Notes: generated by a model from the sequence alone, not told the origin. Numbered from the stretch's first letter, positions 51,355 through 59,214 are shown. The stretch: DNA of 64,000 bases from JAJDXW01 sp965214795 (GCA_965214795.1 OZ243976.1:2108001-2172000), one strand, 5' to 3'. Made by a program: numbers and translations.

Positions 51355-52428
51355 GTGCCGAAGGCGAGATACGCACCGACCCTGTACCTTCTGCTCGCGG
51401 TTGTGGTCTTCACCGGCATCCTGTCTCCAGCCCGGACGGCGCTCGCCGACCGGTATGGCGACGGTCAGGTGACCGCGATGGAGGCGAAGGCGTACCTCGA
51501 CGACACGATGACCATCGCCGCCCGCGTGGCGTTCGGCCGTCACCAGTACGCGGGCCTCAACGGGGTAGCCGGTGCGGTGCCGGCTCGGGCGGGGGACGGA
51601 GGTGTGTTTCCGGTGCGCCCGGGGCTCGACGATTCGGGTGCCCCAGAGATTGGGGAGAAGTTCCGGGATTGCGAGGAGTGTCCGGAGATGGTGGTGGTAC
51701 CCGCGGGCTCGTTCGACATGGGTTCACCTTCACATGAGGAAGGCCGGTATGATGATGAAGGCCCGGTGCACCGGGTGAGGATATCGGAGCCGTTTGCGGT
51801 GGGGGTATACGAGGTGACGCGAGGAGAGTGGGGTCGATTCGTGTCGCGGACGGGGTATAGCTCAGGTGGTTCGTGTTGGACATATGAGAGCGATGAATGG
51901 AAGAATCGTTCGGGTCGTGGTTGGCGTAGTCCTGGCTTCAGTCAGAGCGATAGCCATCCGGTGGTGTGCGTAAACTTTGGGGATGCGCAGGCCTACGTAG
52001 GGTGGTTGTCGCGAGAGACGGGCAGGGGCTATCGTCTGTTGAGCGAGTCGGAGTGGGAGTACGTTGCGCGCGGGGGGACGACGGGCCCGTTTCACTTCGG
52101 CGGGGCGATAACGTCTGGTGAGGCGAACTACAGTGGGAACTACGGGGGGACGGTACTGGTGGGCTCGTTTCCGGCGAACTCGTTTGGTCTTCATGATGTT
52201 CACGGCAACGTATGGGAGTGGGTAGAGGACTGCTGGCACGGTAGCTATCATGGAGCGCCAGTAGACGGAAGTGCGTGGACTCGAGGTGGAGATTGCGGCA
52301 GTCGTGTGTTGCGTGGCGGCTCGTGGAACTACATTCCGTGGTCTCTGCGTTCCGCCTATCGCGAGAGGAGCGCCACCGGTCACCGGCTCAGCGTTGTCGG
52401 TTTCCGCGTTGCCAGGACGTTGGATTGA
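51355..52428 (+). CDS. Secreted FGE/C-lectin protein lacking the caspase domain, DGR-type target 3
   Basis: 357 residues from GTG 51355. The first 35 residues (signal peptide) equal gene 2; the frame then jumps from DRYG to DGQVTAMEAKAYLDDTM, the end of the caspase-like domain, so the His/Cys catalytic core and both repeats are deleted in frame. The junction lies at a short shared TATGGCGACGG-like stretch. The FGE domain from ~residue 111 is complete, with its own loop (TTGPFHFGGAITSGEANYSG) and end (GFRVARTLD). The product would be an exported, diversifiable recognition domain with no protease. Hypervariable tail at 52303-52428. Confidence 0.85.
   Translation: MPKARYAPTLYLLLAVVVFTGILSPARTALADRYGDGQVTAMEAKAYLDDTMTIAARVAFGRHQYAGLNGVAGAVPARAGDGGVFPVRPGLDDSGAPEIGEKFRDCEECPEMVVVPAGSFDMGSPSHEEGRYDDEGPVHRVRISEPFAVGVYEVTRGEWGRFVSRTGYSSGGSCWTYESDEWKNRSGRGWRSPGFSQSDSHPVVCVNFGDAQAYVGWLSRETGRGYRLLSESEWEYVARGGTTGPFHFGGAITSGEANYSGNYGGTVLVGSFPANSFGLHDVHGNVWEWVEDCWHGSYHGAPVDGSAWTRGGDCGSRVLRGGSWNYIPWSLRSAYRERSATGHRLSVVGFRVARTLD
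52303..52428 (+). other. Variable region 3 (DGR-type)
   Basis: Final 42 codons of gene 3, aligned without gaps to regions 1 and 2; invariant flanks and about 18 altered codons, mostly in the first two positions. Confidence 0.75.
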
Positions 52429-52466
52429 TTCTTGCCCCTTTGCCTCTTAGCCTCTTGGGTGGGGGT

Positions 52467-52487
52467 CCAGGGGGCTCCGCCCCCCGG
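52467..52487 (+). terminator. Hairpin downstream of variable region 3, with inverted loop
   Basis: CCAGGGGGC-TCC-GCCCCCCGG: same stem as the two other copies with one A-C mismatch, but the loop is the reverse complement (TCC instead of GGA). Confidence 0.65.
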
Positions 52488-52699
52488 CCGATCAGGTTGT
52501 CGTCCGGCGTTCGCTGCGGACTACCCGTGCAAGGGACGGGGAGTTGTTCGGTCGCTGACCGATTGGGGCGCTCGTGGCGTCGGGACCGGATGGCGGACTT
52601 GCCTGACCCGTCGGATGACGCCTTCCGTTCATCCGACCTACCCCCGGCCAAGCTGGGCCGTAGCGTGAAACGGCCCTGCGCGAGGCCGGCACGTATCTG

Positions 52700-52728
52700 T
52701 TGACATGGCTTCCACCGTGCGTTGAGAT
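52700..52728 (+). promoter_or_regulatory. Promoter of caspase-like gene 4
   Basis: TTGACA (52700-52705), 17-base spacer, TGAGAT (52723-52728); surrounding bases resemble the promoters of genes 2 and 3. Confidence 0.6.
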
Positions 52729-52906
52729 CGAGGCGAGGTCGAGGGACGGGAGTCGCATCGAAAACGAGCCTCCGTTCCTTCCATATCTTCCGGGACGAAG
52801 TCGTCCCGACCGTTCGGCCGGGCCGGGAACGCGGCCCGGCCCCGATGGCGGTGACGAGGAGAGGATCGTACACAAGGCAAGACGCGACCGGCGGGGAGGA
52901 CGAGAC

Positions 52907-53357
52907 ATGTTGGCGAGGACAGTACGGGTTACCGCCTGCGGTGTTGCGCTCGGAGGCGCCCTGATCGCGGCCGCCGCCGGCCCCCTCTCCGCCGCTCGCA
53001 CGGAGTTCGCGAACCCGGTCGGCGTGGCGGTCATCATCGGCAACCGGACTTATGCCGGGGACATCCCGGACGTCGAGTACGCGCATCGCGACGCCGAGGC
53101 GTTCAAGCGCTACGTGGTCGACGTGCTGGGTTTCGATCCGGAGAACGCCACCGGCTCGCGCCGCATCCCGGATTGCTCCGTCATCCCACCCAATCCGTCG
53201 ACGGAACAGAGCGGTCAATTCTCGTGGAGATCCCACGGGAGAATTCAGGAAAACAACAGTGTTCTATTCCGGGCATGGGGCGCCGGGTCTCGGAGACAAG
53301 CGCGGGTATCTGCTGCCGGTGAATGCGGAGCCGAATACGGCGGAGCTGAACGGTGAA
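52907..53357 (+). pseudogene. Caspase-like gene 4, disrupted
   Basis: ATG 52907 with GGGGAGG upstream. A different signal peptide (VRVTACGVALGGALIAAAAG) is followed by GVAVIIGNRTYAGDIPDVEY and FKRYVVDVLGFDPEN; then a ~110-bp repeated element (53149-53258) replaces roughly 40 codons, and the caspase frame resumes shifted as VFYSGHGAPGLGDKRGYLLP to NTAELNGE at ~53357. The catalytic Cys region is absent and an IS3 remnant follows. Confidence 0.85.
53149..53258. repeat. Unidentified ~110-bp repeated element, copy B
   Basis: Starts CACCGGCTCGCGCCGCATCC and ends AGGAAAACAACA; matches copy A at 25153-25261 (inverted) at roughly 90 percent. Found alone inside caspase-like gene 4. Confidence 0.75.
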
Positions 53358-53392
53358 CCGCGCCGGGAATACCGGAGACCATTTCGTTTGAG

Positions 53393-53545
53393 TCACGCGG
53401 CCAGCGCCGTGTGCTCGCTTTGGCGATAGTACGCCGCTTCGGCCTCGGCCGGAGGTTGGTTCCCGATCGGCTCGAGGAGCCGTCGGTGGTTGAACCAATC
53501 GACCCATTCGAGGGTCGCGAACTCCACCGGCTCCAGGCCCCGCCA
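53393..53545 (-). pseudogene. IS3-family OrfB, C-terminal fragment
   Basis: Minus-strand frame reads VEFATLEWVDWFNHRRLLEP and ends EAEAAYYRQSEHTALAA, the usual C-terminus of an IS3-family OrfB. About 50 codons; a terminal-repeat-like sequence (GGGAATACCGGAGACC) follows at 53364-53380. Confidence 0.8.
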
Positions 53546-53559
53546 AGGGCCGCGGGAAC

Positions 53560-53624
53560 GACGTCATTCCCGCGCAAGCGGGAATCCATCGCTTGGTGTC
53601 AGGCATTTCGAACGCCGAAACTTG
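53560..53624. repeat. REP-like palindrome with MITE end
   Basis: CGTCATTCCCGCGCAAGCGG (from 53562) is the same palindromic repeat found twice in the MITE at 43324, and CCGAAACTTGAG near 53613-53624 matches that MITE's terminus. A decayed half copy. Confidence 0.75.
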
Positions 53625-53749
53625 AGCTATCACCATCACTTGACGGTCTTCGCCATTGGCCCCGAGTGGTCGGATTACGCTTCGCTCGTCCGACCTGCCG
53701 GGGATTGCTCCGGCCCGCCAGGGAAATGAGGGCACGGCTCCTCGCTTCG

Positions 53750-55333
53750 CTATCGCAGGATGGCGTGGCTTGCCCCCTTGACGGTGAGGCCCAGGGCGGG
53801 AAGATCGGTGAGGTGGAGCGAGCGGGAGGCCCGCTCCGGGGATCCTTCTCCGGCGTTCGTCGCTCGCTCGAAGGCCCGCCGGATCTGGGGAGAGGGGCTG
53901 GGGGCGGCGAGGACGAGGAGGTCGGCCCCCAGGATGCGGTCCGGGTACGGGGCCAGGTCGAGATCGAGCGTGAGGCTCGCCCCGGAGGGCAGGGCGGCCG
54001 CGCGCCGGAGCGGTGCGGCCGCCGTCTCGCTGGCCGCGACGGAAAGAGCCGGCCGGACCGCGAAGTACAGGTAGACGAGTCGTTCGCCTTCGTTCGCGAC
54101 GCGGTACACCACCCGGCACAGGCCCGCTCCGCGCTCGGAGCGGAAGAACCCCGGCTTCCGCGCCGCGAGCGAGGTTTCGGCGAGGTCCTCCCGATCCTCG
54201 CCGCGGAACGTCCGCCCGAAGCAGGGTCGCGCATCGGCCGTCCGTTGCTCTACGAGGCCGAAGACCAGGTGCTCCGGGGGCGGGGCGCCGGACCGCAGCT
54301 CCGACCGGTACCGCTCGGCAAGCGGGGGGACGAAGGCCTGGCGGAGGGCGCGTTCGAGCGTCTCGTAATCCCCCGCGCGCCGGAGCGTCTCCCAGTGGCG
54401 CGGGCCGTCCCACCAGGCGGCTCCGGCCCCGAGTCCGGCAAGCGCCACCAGCAGGAGGAGGAACAGGCCGGCCTTGCGGGCGGCCCGCGATCGCCGGGGT
54501 TCCGTCTCGGTCTCGGCCCGCGGGGGCGTGACGGTGGTCGAGCGGCCGGGAAGGTCCTCCGGGGCGGAACCGCCGCCTCGCGAAGCCCCGGATCTCGCCG
54601 GGGACCGGGGTGCGGGGGGGTCGCCGGCACCCGCGTCGCCGCGCGCCCCCGCATCGCCGCCCAGAGCGGGATCGCCGCCCATCCCCGAGGAGCCGCCCAT
54701 GCCTCGATCGCCGCCCGCGCCCGAGGAGCCGCCCTGCACCCCACGGCCCTGCGAGGACCTTTCCGCGCGCCCGTCTTCGAGCCCCGCGAGGTCCTTGATC
54801 CGCTCCCAGGCGAGGATCCGCACCGCACCCGCTCCGCCGTCCGGCAGCCGCGCTTCGAGGTCCGGCGTCCGGTCGGCCGCCGGCAGCAGCACCGTGAGGG
54901 GTGGCCCCGTCTCTCCGTGCCGGGCGATGAGGTCGCCCGCCGCGGCGAGCTTCTCCACGATCCGCCCGACCGGGCGCACGCGCTGGTCCCGGTCGACCTC
55001 ACCGGTCGCGAGAAGCGCGAGACCGGCGGGCTCGTGCGGCCCGGCGAGGCGTCCCGCGGATTCCAGCAGGTGGGCGAGCAGGACCGGGAGCTGCCAGCTT
55101 CGCCCGCCGTCCACCGGGCGGTCGAGGTCCAGGCGGTACGCGCCGTGCCCGGTCAGGGCCGCCACGAGGCCGGTGCCCCGCTCGACGAAGCGGGTGTAAT
55201 CGCGGGAGATGGCGAGCACCTCGGTGGTGCCGTCCCGGCAGGCGACGGACGGCACGTCCGGGTCTTCGGCGGTGATCCGCTGTACCGCGACCGGCCCTTC
55301 GGTGGTAGCGATGAAGACGCGGACCCGGGTCAT
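53750..55333 (-). CDS. Membrane protein with degenerate Lon-protease-like domain, unknown function
   Basis: 527 residues. Residues 1-185 resemble the C-terminal proteolytic domain of Lon: an N-terminal beta segment, DRPVDGGRSWQLPVLLAHLL where Lon carries its catalytic serine, LALLATGEVDRDQRVRPVG (109-123) and IVEKL with the conserved Lys128; the serine motif is not canonical, so catalysis is doubtful. Residues ~190-285 are Gly/Ser/Pro-rich low complexity. A membrane helix is at 288-307 (AGLFLLLLVALAGLGAGAAW). The C-terminal ~200 residues are a beta-rich domain with LYFAVRPALSV that I do not recognise. Third gene of a minus-strand operon with 55461-56174 and 56171-57997. Confidence 0.7.
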   Translation of the reverse strand: MTRVRVFIATTEGPVAVQRITAEDPDVPSVACRDGTTEVLAISRDYTRFVERGTGLVAALTGHGAYRLDLDRPVDGGRSWQLPVLLAHLLESAGRLAGPHEPAGLALLATGEVDRDQRVRPVGRIVEKLAAAGDLIARHGETGPPLTVLLPAADRTPDLEARLPDGGAGAVRILAWERIKDLAGLEDGRAERSSQGRGVQGGSSGAGGDRGMGGSSGMGGDPALGGDAGARGDAGAGDPPAPRSPARSGASRGGGSAPEDLPGRSTTVTPPRAETETEPRRSRAARKAGLFLLLLVALAGLGAGAAWWDGPRHWETLRRAGDYETLERALRQAFVPPLAERYRSELRSGAPPPEHLVFGLVEQRTADARPCFGRTFRGEDREDLAETSLAARKPGFFRSERGAGLCRVVYRVANEGERLVYLYFAVRPALSVAASETAAAPLRRAAALPSGASLTLDLDLAPYPDRILGADLLVLAAPSPSPQIRRAFERATNAGEGSPERASRSLHLTDLPALGLTVKGASHAILR

Positions 55334-55460
55334 GCGCGACCCGGTCCCGGTGGCGGTGACGCCGGCCCGAGGTCGGGGTGGACCCGGCGCCGGCGGTCGC
55401 GGACCGCCGGCACGTTCGCCTGCCCCGCGCCGAGCCGGGGCGGTGGCTCCCGGGCGGCGC

Positions 55461-56174
55461 TCACAGCAGGAAGATCTCGCTCGAGGGCTCGGCCACTGCC
55501 CGCACGAGGGGATCGTCCGTCGCCATCAGGAGGCGGATGGTGCGAGCTTCCGGTGAGGGAAGCACCCGCTTGAGGAATTCCCCTCCGGCGGTCCTGACGA
55601 CGATCCGGCCCGGTGCGGCCTCCGCCGAGCCGGCGACCGGGCTTCCCCCCGGCCGCGTCGCCGGGCTTGCGTTGTTCAGCCCCACTTGTGGGGACGGGGC
55701 AGGGCTGGCCGCGTGCTCCGGGGTGGGTGCGGGAGGAGAGGCGGCGCCCGCGAAGGTTTCCTCGGGCAGCTCGACGAGGAGATAGATCTGGTCACGGTCG
55801 GCTCGCGACGCGACGAGGCGGAGGACGAATCCCTCCGCTTCGCGCCGCCGGAGGCCGCCTCGGTCGGCCGCGGCGGCGGCTCGCGGCAGGTGCTGGCGGG
55901 CGAACCGCTCGAGCAGGAGGGCGAAGTCCTCCCGGAGTTCGGGGTCCGTACGGAGCGCCCTCGACACCTCGGAGGGCAGCGGTCCGCCGCCGGTGAGGGC
56001 CGAATGAAGGTGGGCGAACGGCAGACGCCGCCCGGCCGGAGGCATTTGTCGATCGGCCTCGAGCGACGGCTCCGCATCGCCTTCGAGCAGCAGCTCCGCG
56101 CCGTGGCGGGCGATGAACGCCGCCTCCACTTCCTTGCGCTCCGCCGTGCTTCTCGCGCTCCACGCCTTGCTCAT
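55461..56174 (-). CDS. Unknown protein of the three-gene operon
   Basis: 237 residues from ATG 56174, overlapping the preceding gene by ATGA. Starts MSKAWSARSTAERKEVEAAF; helical N-terminal half (LRTDPELREDFALLLERFAR), middle segment with FVLRLVASRADRDQIYLLVE that looks like a beta-strand pair, a Pro-rich linker, and a C-terminal strand region (RIVVRTAGGEFLKRVLPSPE). No family recognised. Translational coupling implies it works with its neighbours. Confidence 0.7.
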   Translation of the reverse strand: MSKAWSARSTAERKEVEAAFIARHGAELLLEGDAEPSLEADRQMPPAGRRLPFAHLHSALTGGGPLPSEVSRALRTDPELREDFALLLERFARQHLPRAAAAADRGGLRRREAEGFVLRLVASRADRDQIYLLVELPEETFAGAASPPAPTPEHAASPAPSPQVGLNNASPATRPGGSPVAGSAEAAPGRIVVRTAGGEFLKRVLPSPEARTIRLLMATDDPLVRAVAEPSSEIFLL

Positions 56175-57997
56175 GGGCTCTCTCCCACCGGTCGCACTGG
56201 GTTGTCGCGCGGTGGCCGTTCCCGGCCGTGCCTCCCCGCCTCTCCTCGTTCGCGCTCCTCGAGGCCCGTATTCCGCCGCGCCTCGTTCGTCCCCGCTCCC
56301 TCGTTCGTCCCCGCTCCGTAGAGCCGGGCGAAGGCGTGCGAGAAAACCGGCCGGTCCTCTTCTTCCGCCGCCTCCCACGCCGCGGCCGGGCCGAGGGTGC
56401 GAAGCACCGCGCCGAGACGTTCGGACACGGCCGGCAGCCGGTCCGCGAGCGCGCCGTAGGCCGGCGCGCGGCGCGGGTCGCGCGGCGCGGAGGGCTCGAA
56501 GCCCGCCCGGTTCAATCCGCTGAATGCCTTGCGGGCCTCTCCGAGAAGCCGGAAGTCGAGGTCCGGCGCCGTGCCGCCTCCCCCCGGCTCGCCGCCGTCT
56601 GGGGCTCCACCCCGGTACCCACCGCCCCCATCACCGTCGTGGACGAGCCGGTGCAGGACGTAGAGGCACGCCTTCGCCACCCGCCGCAGGTGCGCCTCGG
56701 CCCGCTCCAGCGCTTCAATCCGAGTTCGATAACCGGGGTCCGGCCCGCCTGCGATGATCGCCGCGAGCTCCGCGGCCCCCGCCTTCCGGCGCAGGGCCTG
56801 CGAGAGGCGGTTCTGCACCGGGCCGAAGCACTCGGCCCGGAGATAGGAACGGGGGAGGCGCCGCACCCCTTCGCTCTCGCCGACCGGGAGCCGGAGGAGG
56901 GCGAGCTCGCCCCGGTTGAGGGCCTTGACCGCGGCCGCCGGCTCCTGCTGAAGGCGGGCGAGGGGGTCCTCCTCCGGGGCGCGGGGCGTCGCGGAAGGAT
57001 CGGCCGGAGGGTCGATCTCGCCCGCCTCGAAGTCGGTGCCGATCGGAGTGCGCTGTTCGAAGCGCCCGATCGCCGCCCCCGCCGCGAGCGTGCGGGCGAG
57101 GGACAGGAACGCGAGGAAGGTGTTGCGGTAGCCTCGAAAGTCGGGGTTCGTTCCGGCCGTGCCGGGCCCCCTGCCGGTGCCGTCCGTGTCGCCCGCGTCG
57201 GGCGTGCCTCCCACGCCGTAGCGGAGCCAGAAGCGGAGGATCGCGTCGTCGTCGATGTCTTCCTCCGTGAAGTCGGCGCCTCGGGTTTCCTCCAGATACG
57301 CGATCATGGCGTGGAACTTGCGCTGCGCCTGGGCGGCCGGGAGATGGTCGCCGAGCCACCCGTAGAGCCGTCGAGCGAGGTCCCGGGCGGCTCCCGAGAC
57401 GGCGCCGCGGTCGAGAGCGGGCGCCGCGAGCGGGTCCAGCGCGGTGACCAGTACGCGGTAGCCGAGGGTGGAGACGAGAAGCTCCATCATCGCCGCGAGG
57501 TCCGCCATGCGCCCGTAGCGCACCTCGAACCCTCCGTCGGAATAGGCGAGGGTGACGGCTTCTTCGCTGATGTGCAGGGCCGGATCCGCGCCGGAGGGGC
57601 GGCCGGCTTCGGGCGCGGATGGCGGTGCGGCGGGTGCAAAGGGTCCGGACAGGCGGGCGAAGAAGGCGGCCCGGAATGCGCTGGCGCGCGCCTCTTCGAC
57701 GCCCCAGAAGAGCCATTCGAAGCCGGCCCCCTCGAAGCTGCCGGCCCGGCGGGCACCGGCGCTCCGCCCGCCCGGGGGACCCCCGCCGGCGAGCAGGGCG
57801 GCGCGCACGAGGTGGCAGAGCTCGAGCAGCATCGACTCGTATGCTCGGCCCGCGACCCGGGCGGCGAGCTCCAGGAGGACCCGGCGCGGGTACTTCGGAC
57901 CGCGCGGCCCGTCGATCTCGGCGAGCTGCCGGAAGGTCTCGCGCAGTTCATCGCTCTGCGAGGCCCGGATGAGCCTGACCCTGGCTCGCTCGCCCAT
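56171..57997 (-). CDS. Large unknown protein, first gene of the three-gene operon
   Basis: 608 residues from ATG 57997, with GGGGAGG 4 bases upstream (the open frame extends further to 58258 without signal). Mostly helical: FRQLAEIDGPRGPKYPRRVL, LELCHLVRAALLAGG, a segment HISEEAVTLAYSDGGFEVRY, and RNTFLAFLSLARTLAAGAAI. No catalytic motif or membrane helix seen; the C-terminus is rich in Gly/Arg/Glu. I do not recognise a family. It may be a structural or scaffold component with the two coupled genes downstream. Confidence 0.7.
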   Translation of the reverse strand: MGERARVRLIRASQSDELRETFRQLAEIDGPRGPKYPRRVLLELAARVAGRAYESMLLELCHLVRAALLAGGGPPGGRSAGARRAGSFEGAGFEWLFWGVEEARASAFRAAFFARLSGPFAPAAPPSAPEAGRPSGADPALHISEEAVTLAYSDGGFEVRYGRMADLAAMMELLVSTLGYRVLVTALDPLAAPALDRGAVSGAARDLARRLYGWLGDHLPAAQAQRKFHAMIAYLEETRGADFTEEDIDDDAILRFWLRYGVGGTPDAGDTDGTGRGPGTAGTNPDFRGYRNTFLAFLSLARTLAAGAAIGRFEQRTPIGTDFEAGEIDPPADPSATPRAPEEDPLARLQQEPAAAVKALNRGELALLRLPVGESEGVRRLPRSYLRAECFGPVQNRLSQALRRKAGAAELAAIIAGGPDPGYRTRIEALERAEAHLRRVAKACLYVLHRLVHDGDGGGGYRGGAPDGGEPGGGGTAPDLDFRLLGEARKAFSGLNRAGFEPSAPRDPRRAPAYGALADRLPAVSERLGAVLRTLGPAAAWEAAEEEDRPVFSHAFARLYGAGTNEGAGTNEARRNTGLEERERGEAGRHGRERPPRDNPVRPVGESP

Positions 57998-58074
57998 GCA
58001 TCCTCCCCAGCGTCCCGCCGATGCGGGGAGGATAAGCGCGCGCCCCCGGCCTGCAAAGACCGCAGCCCGGCATT

Positions 58075-58218
58075 CAGCAGTTCTCATTTTGCTCGTCGGG
58101 TCCCGCTGCCGGATCGGCACGACCGTCGATCGGCCCCCGATCCGCCCCGGATCGAGTCGCCAAGGAGAAGACGGCCTGCGGCTCGGGGTGAAGTCAGGCG
58201 CCAAAATGAGAACTGCTG
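58075..58218. mobile_element. MITE-like element with perfect 17-bp inverted ends
   Basis: CAGCAGTTCTCATTTTG at 58075-58091 and its exact complement at 58202-58218, bounding 144 bp with no ORF. No target duplication could be made out. It lies upstream of the three-gene operon. Confidence 0.6.
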
Positions 58219-58226
58219 TCCGGTAT

Positions 58227-58274
58227 CCTGGCACCCTGGCACCCTGGCACCCTGGCACCCTGGCATCCGGGCAT
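58227..58274. repeat. 8-bp tandem repeat (CCTGGCAC)
   Basis: Four exact units CCTGGCAC from 58227, then CCTGGCAT and CCGGGCAT, directly after the MITE-like element. A potential slippage (VNTR) tract. Confidence 0.75.
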
Positions 58275-58344
58275 CACCTCGGAGGCGCCGAAGGTCGGGG
58301 CAACGGGCGGGATGGTCCGTTCGTCCGTTCTCCCGGCGGCCGGC

Positions 58345-59214
58345 CTACCGGAAGCGCGTGCCGCCGGTGACCGCCACCCACCGGCCGCCGCGCCGGAACC
58401 GAGGAGCGGGGCCGCCCTCGATCACCAACCACCTCCCCGCGCCGCTGAAGCGGTGCCTTCGCGGCTCGCTCGGAGCGGCCGTCTCGTCGCACCCGTCGGC
58501 CAGCCGGTAGCGGCCCCGATAGCGGTAGTCGGGCAGGGGGCGCGGCTCGTACGCGCTGCGCCAGGGGCGGGACCCGCTTCCGAAGGCGGCCCGATCCTCG
58601 AATCGAGGGGCGTCGTCCGCGACGAAGCGCGACTCTCCCCGTGCCTCGCGGATCCAGGCCCGGACCAGCCGGTCCCGCTGGTAGCGCCGCCAGCAGCGTA
58701 TCACCCGCTCGACGTAGGCCCGGGTGAAGTCGTGCGCCCGGTAGCGCCCGTTCGCTTGCGTGAGCTCGCCGCCCCGGTAGTGCGAGAGCGCGAGCGCCCA
58801 GTCGCCGCCGTAGCGATCGTGAAGGCCGGCGAGCCGCCGGAGCCCGAGGCGCACGTTGGTGGCGGGGTCCCAGAGCGTGTCGGCCGTGGCCCCGAGCTCG
58901 CTCTCGGCCGTGGCGGGGAGGATCTGCATGAGTCCGATGGCGCCGGAGGAGCCGACCGTCCGGGGGACGAAACCCGACTCCACGTCCACCACCGCGAGCG
59001 CGAGCGGAACGGGGACCGTGCCATTGCTCACCGCCTCGGCGACGACCAGCCGCTGGACGGTGGTGCGGTCCTGCTGGCCGAGGCGGATCGGGTCGATGAA
59101 GATGCTTGCGGCGGTGGGCGCGGGAAGAACGATGGCCGCACCGATCCCGGCCGCGAGAGCGAGTACGAGCGCCGCGTGCCGTGCGCCGCGCCGTCGGTGG
59201 ATTGCCTGTTGCAT
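58345..59214 (-). CDS. Lytic transglycosylase (SLT/goose-lysozyme-like)
   Basis: 289 residues from ATG 59214, AAGGAG upstream. Signal peptide 1-36. SLT domain with catalytic Glu79 in VVDVESGFVPRTVGSSGAIG-LMQILP, then AESELGATADTLWDPATNVR-LGLRRL and WALALSHYRGG. It cleaves peptidoglycan glycan strands in the periplasm, forming anhydromuropeptides. The C-terminal ~90 residues are Arg/Tyr-rich, with no domain assigned. Divergent from the DUF4384 gene. Confidence 0.88.
   Translation of the reverse strand: MQQAIHRRRGARHAALVLALAAGIGAAIVLPAPTAASIFIDPIRLGQQDRTTVQRLVVAEAVSNGTVPVPLALAVVDVESGFVPRTVGSSGAIGLMQILPATAESELGATADTLWDPATNVRLGLRRLAGLHDRYGGDWALALSHYRGGELTQANGRYRAHDFTRAYVERVIRCWRRYQRDRLVRAWIREARGESRFVADDAPRFEDRAAFGSGSRPWRSAYEPRPLPDYRYRGRYRLADGCDETAAPSEPRRHRFSGAGRWLVIEGGPAPRFRRGGRWVAVTGGTRFR

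Larger units (their letters stand above)
50381..51455. repeat. 1075-bp direct repeat, right copy
   Basis: Partner of 46076-47150. The repeat ends exactly where gene 3 departs from gene 2 after the signal peptide. Confidence 0.9.

Noticed and set aside
20156..53400. Search for a DGR reverse transcriptase (YxDD-type motif) and for a template repeat
   Set aside because: No frame with reverse-transcriptase motifs and no adenine-rich copy of the variable tails was found by reading; none is claimed.
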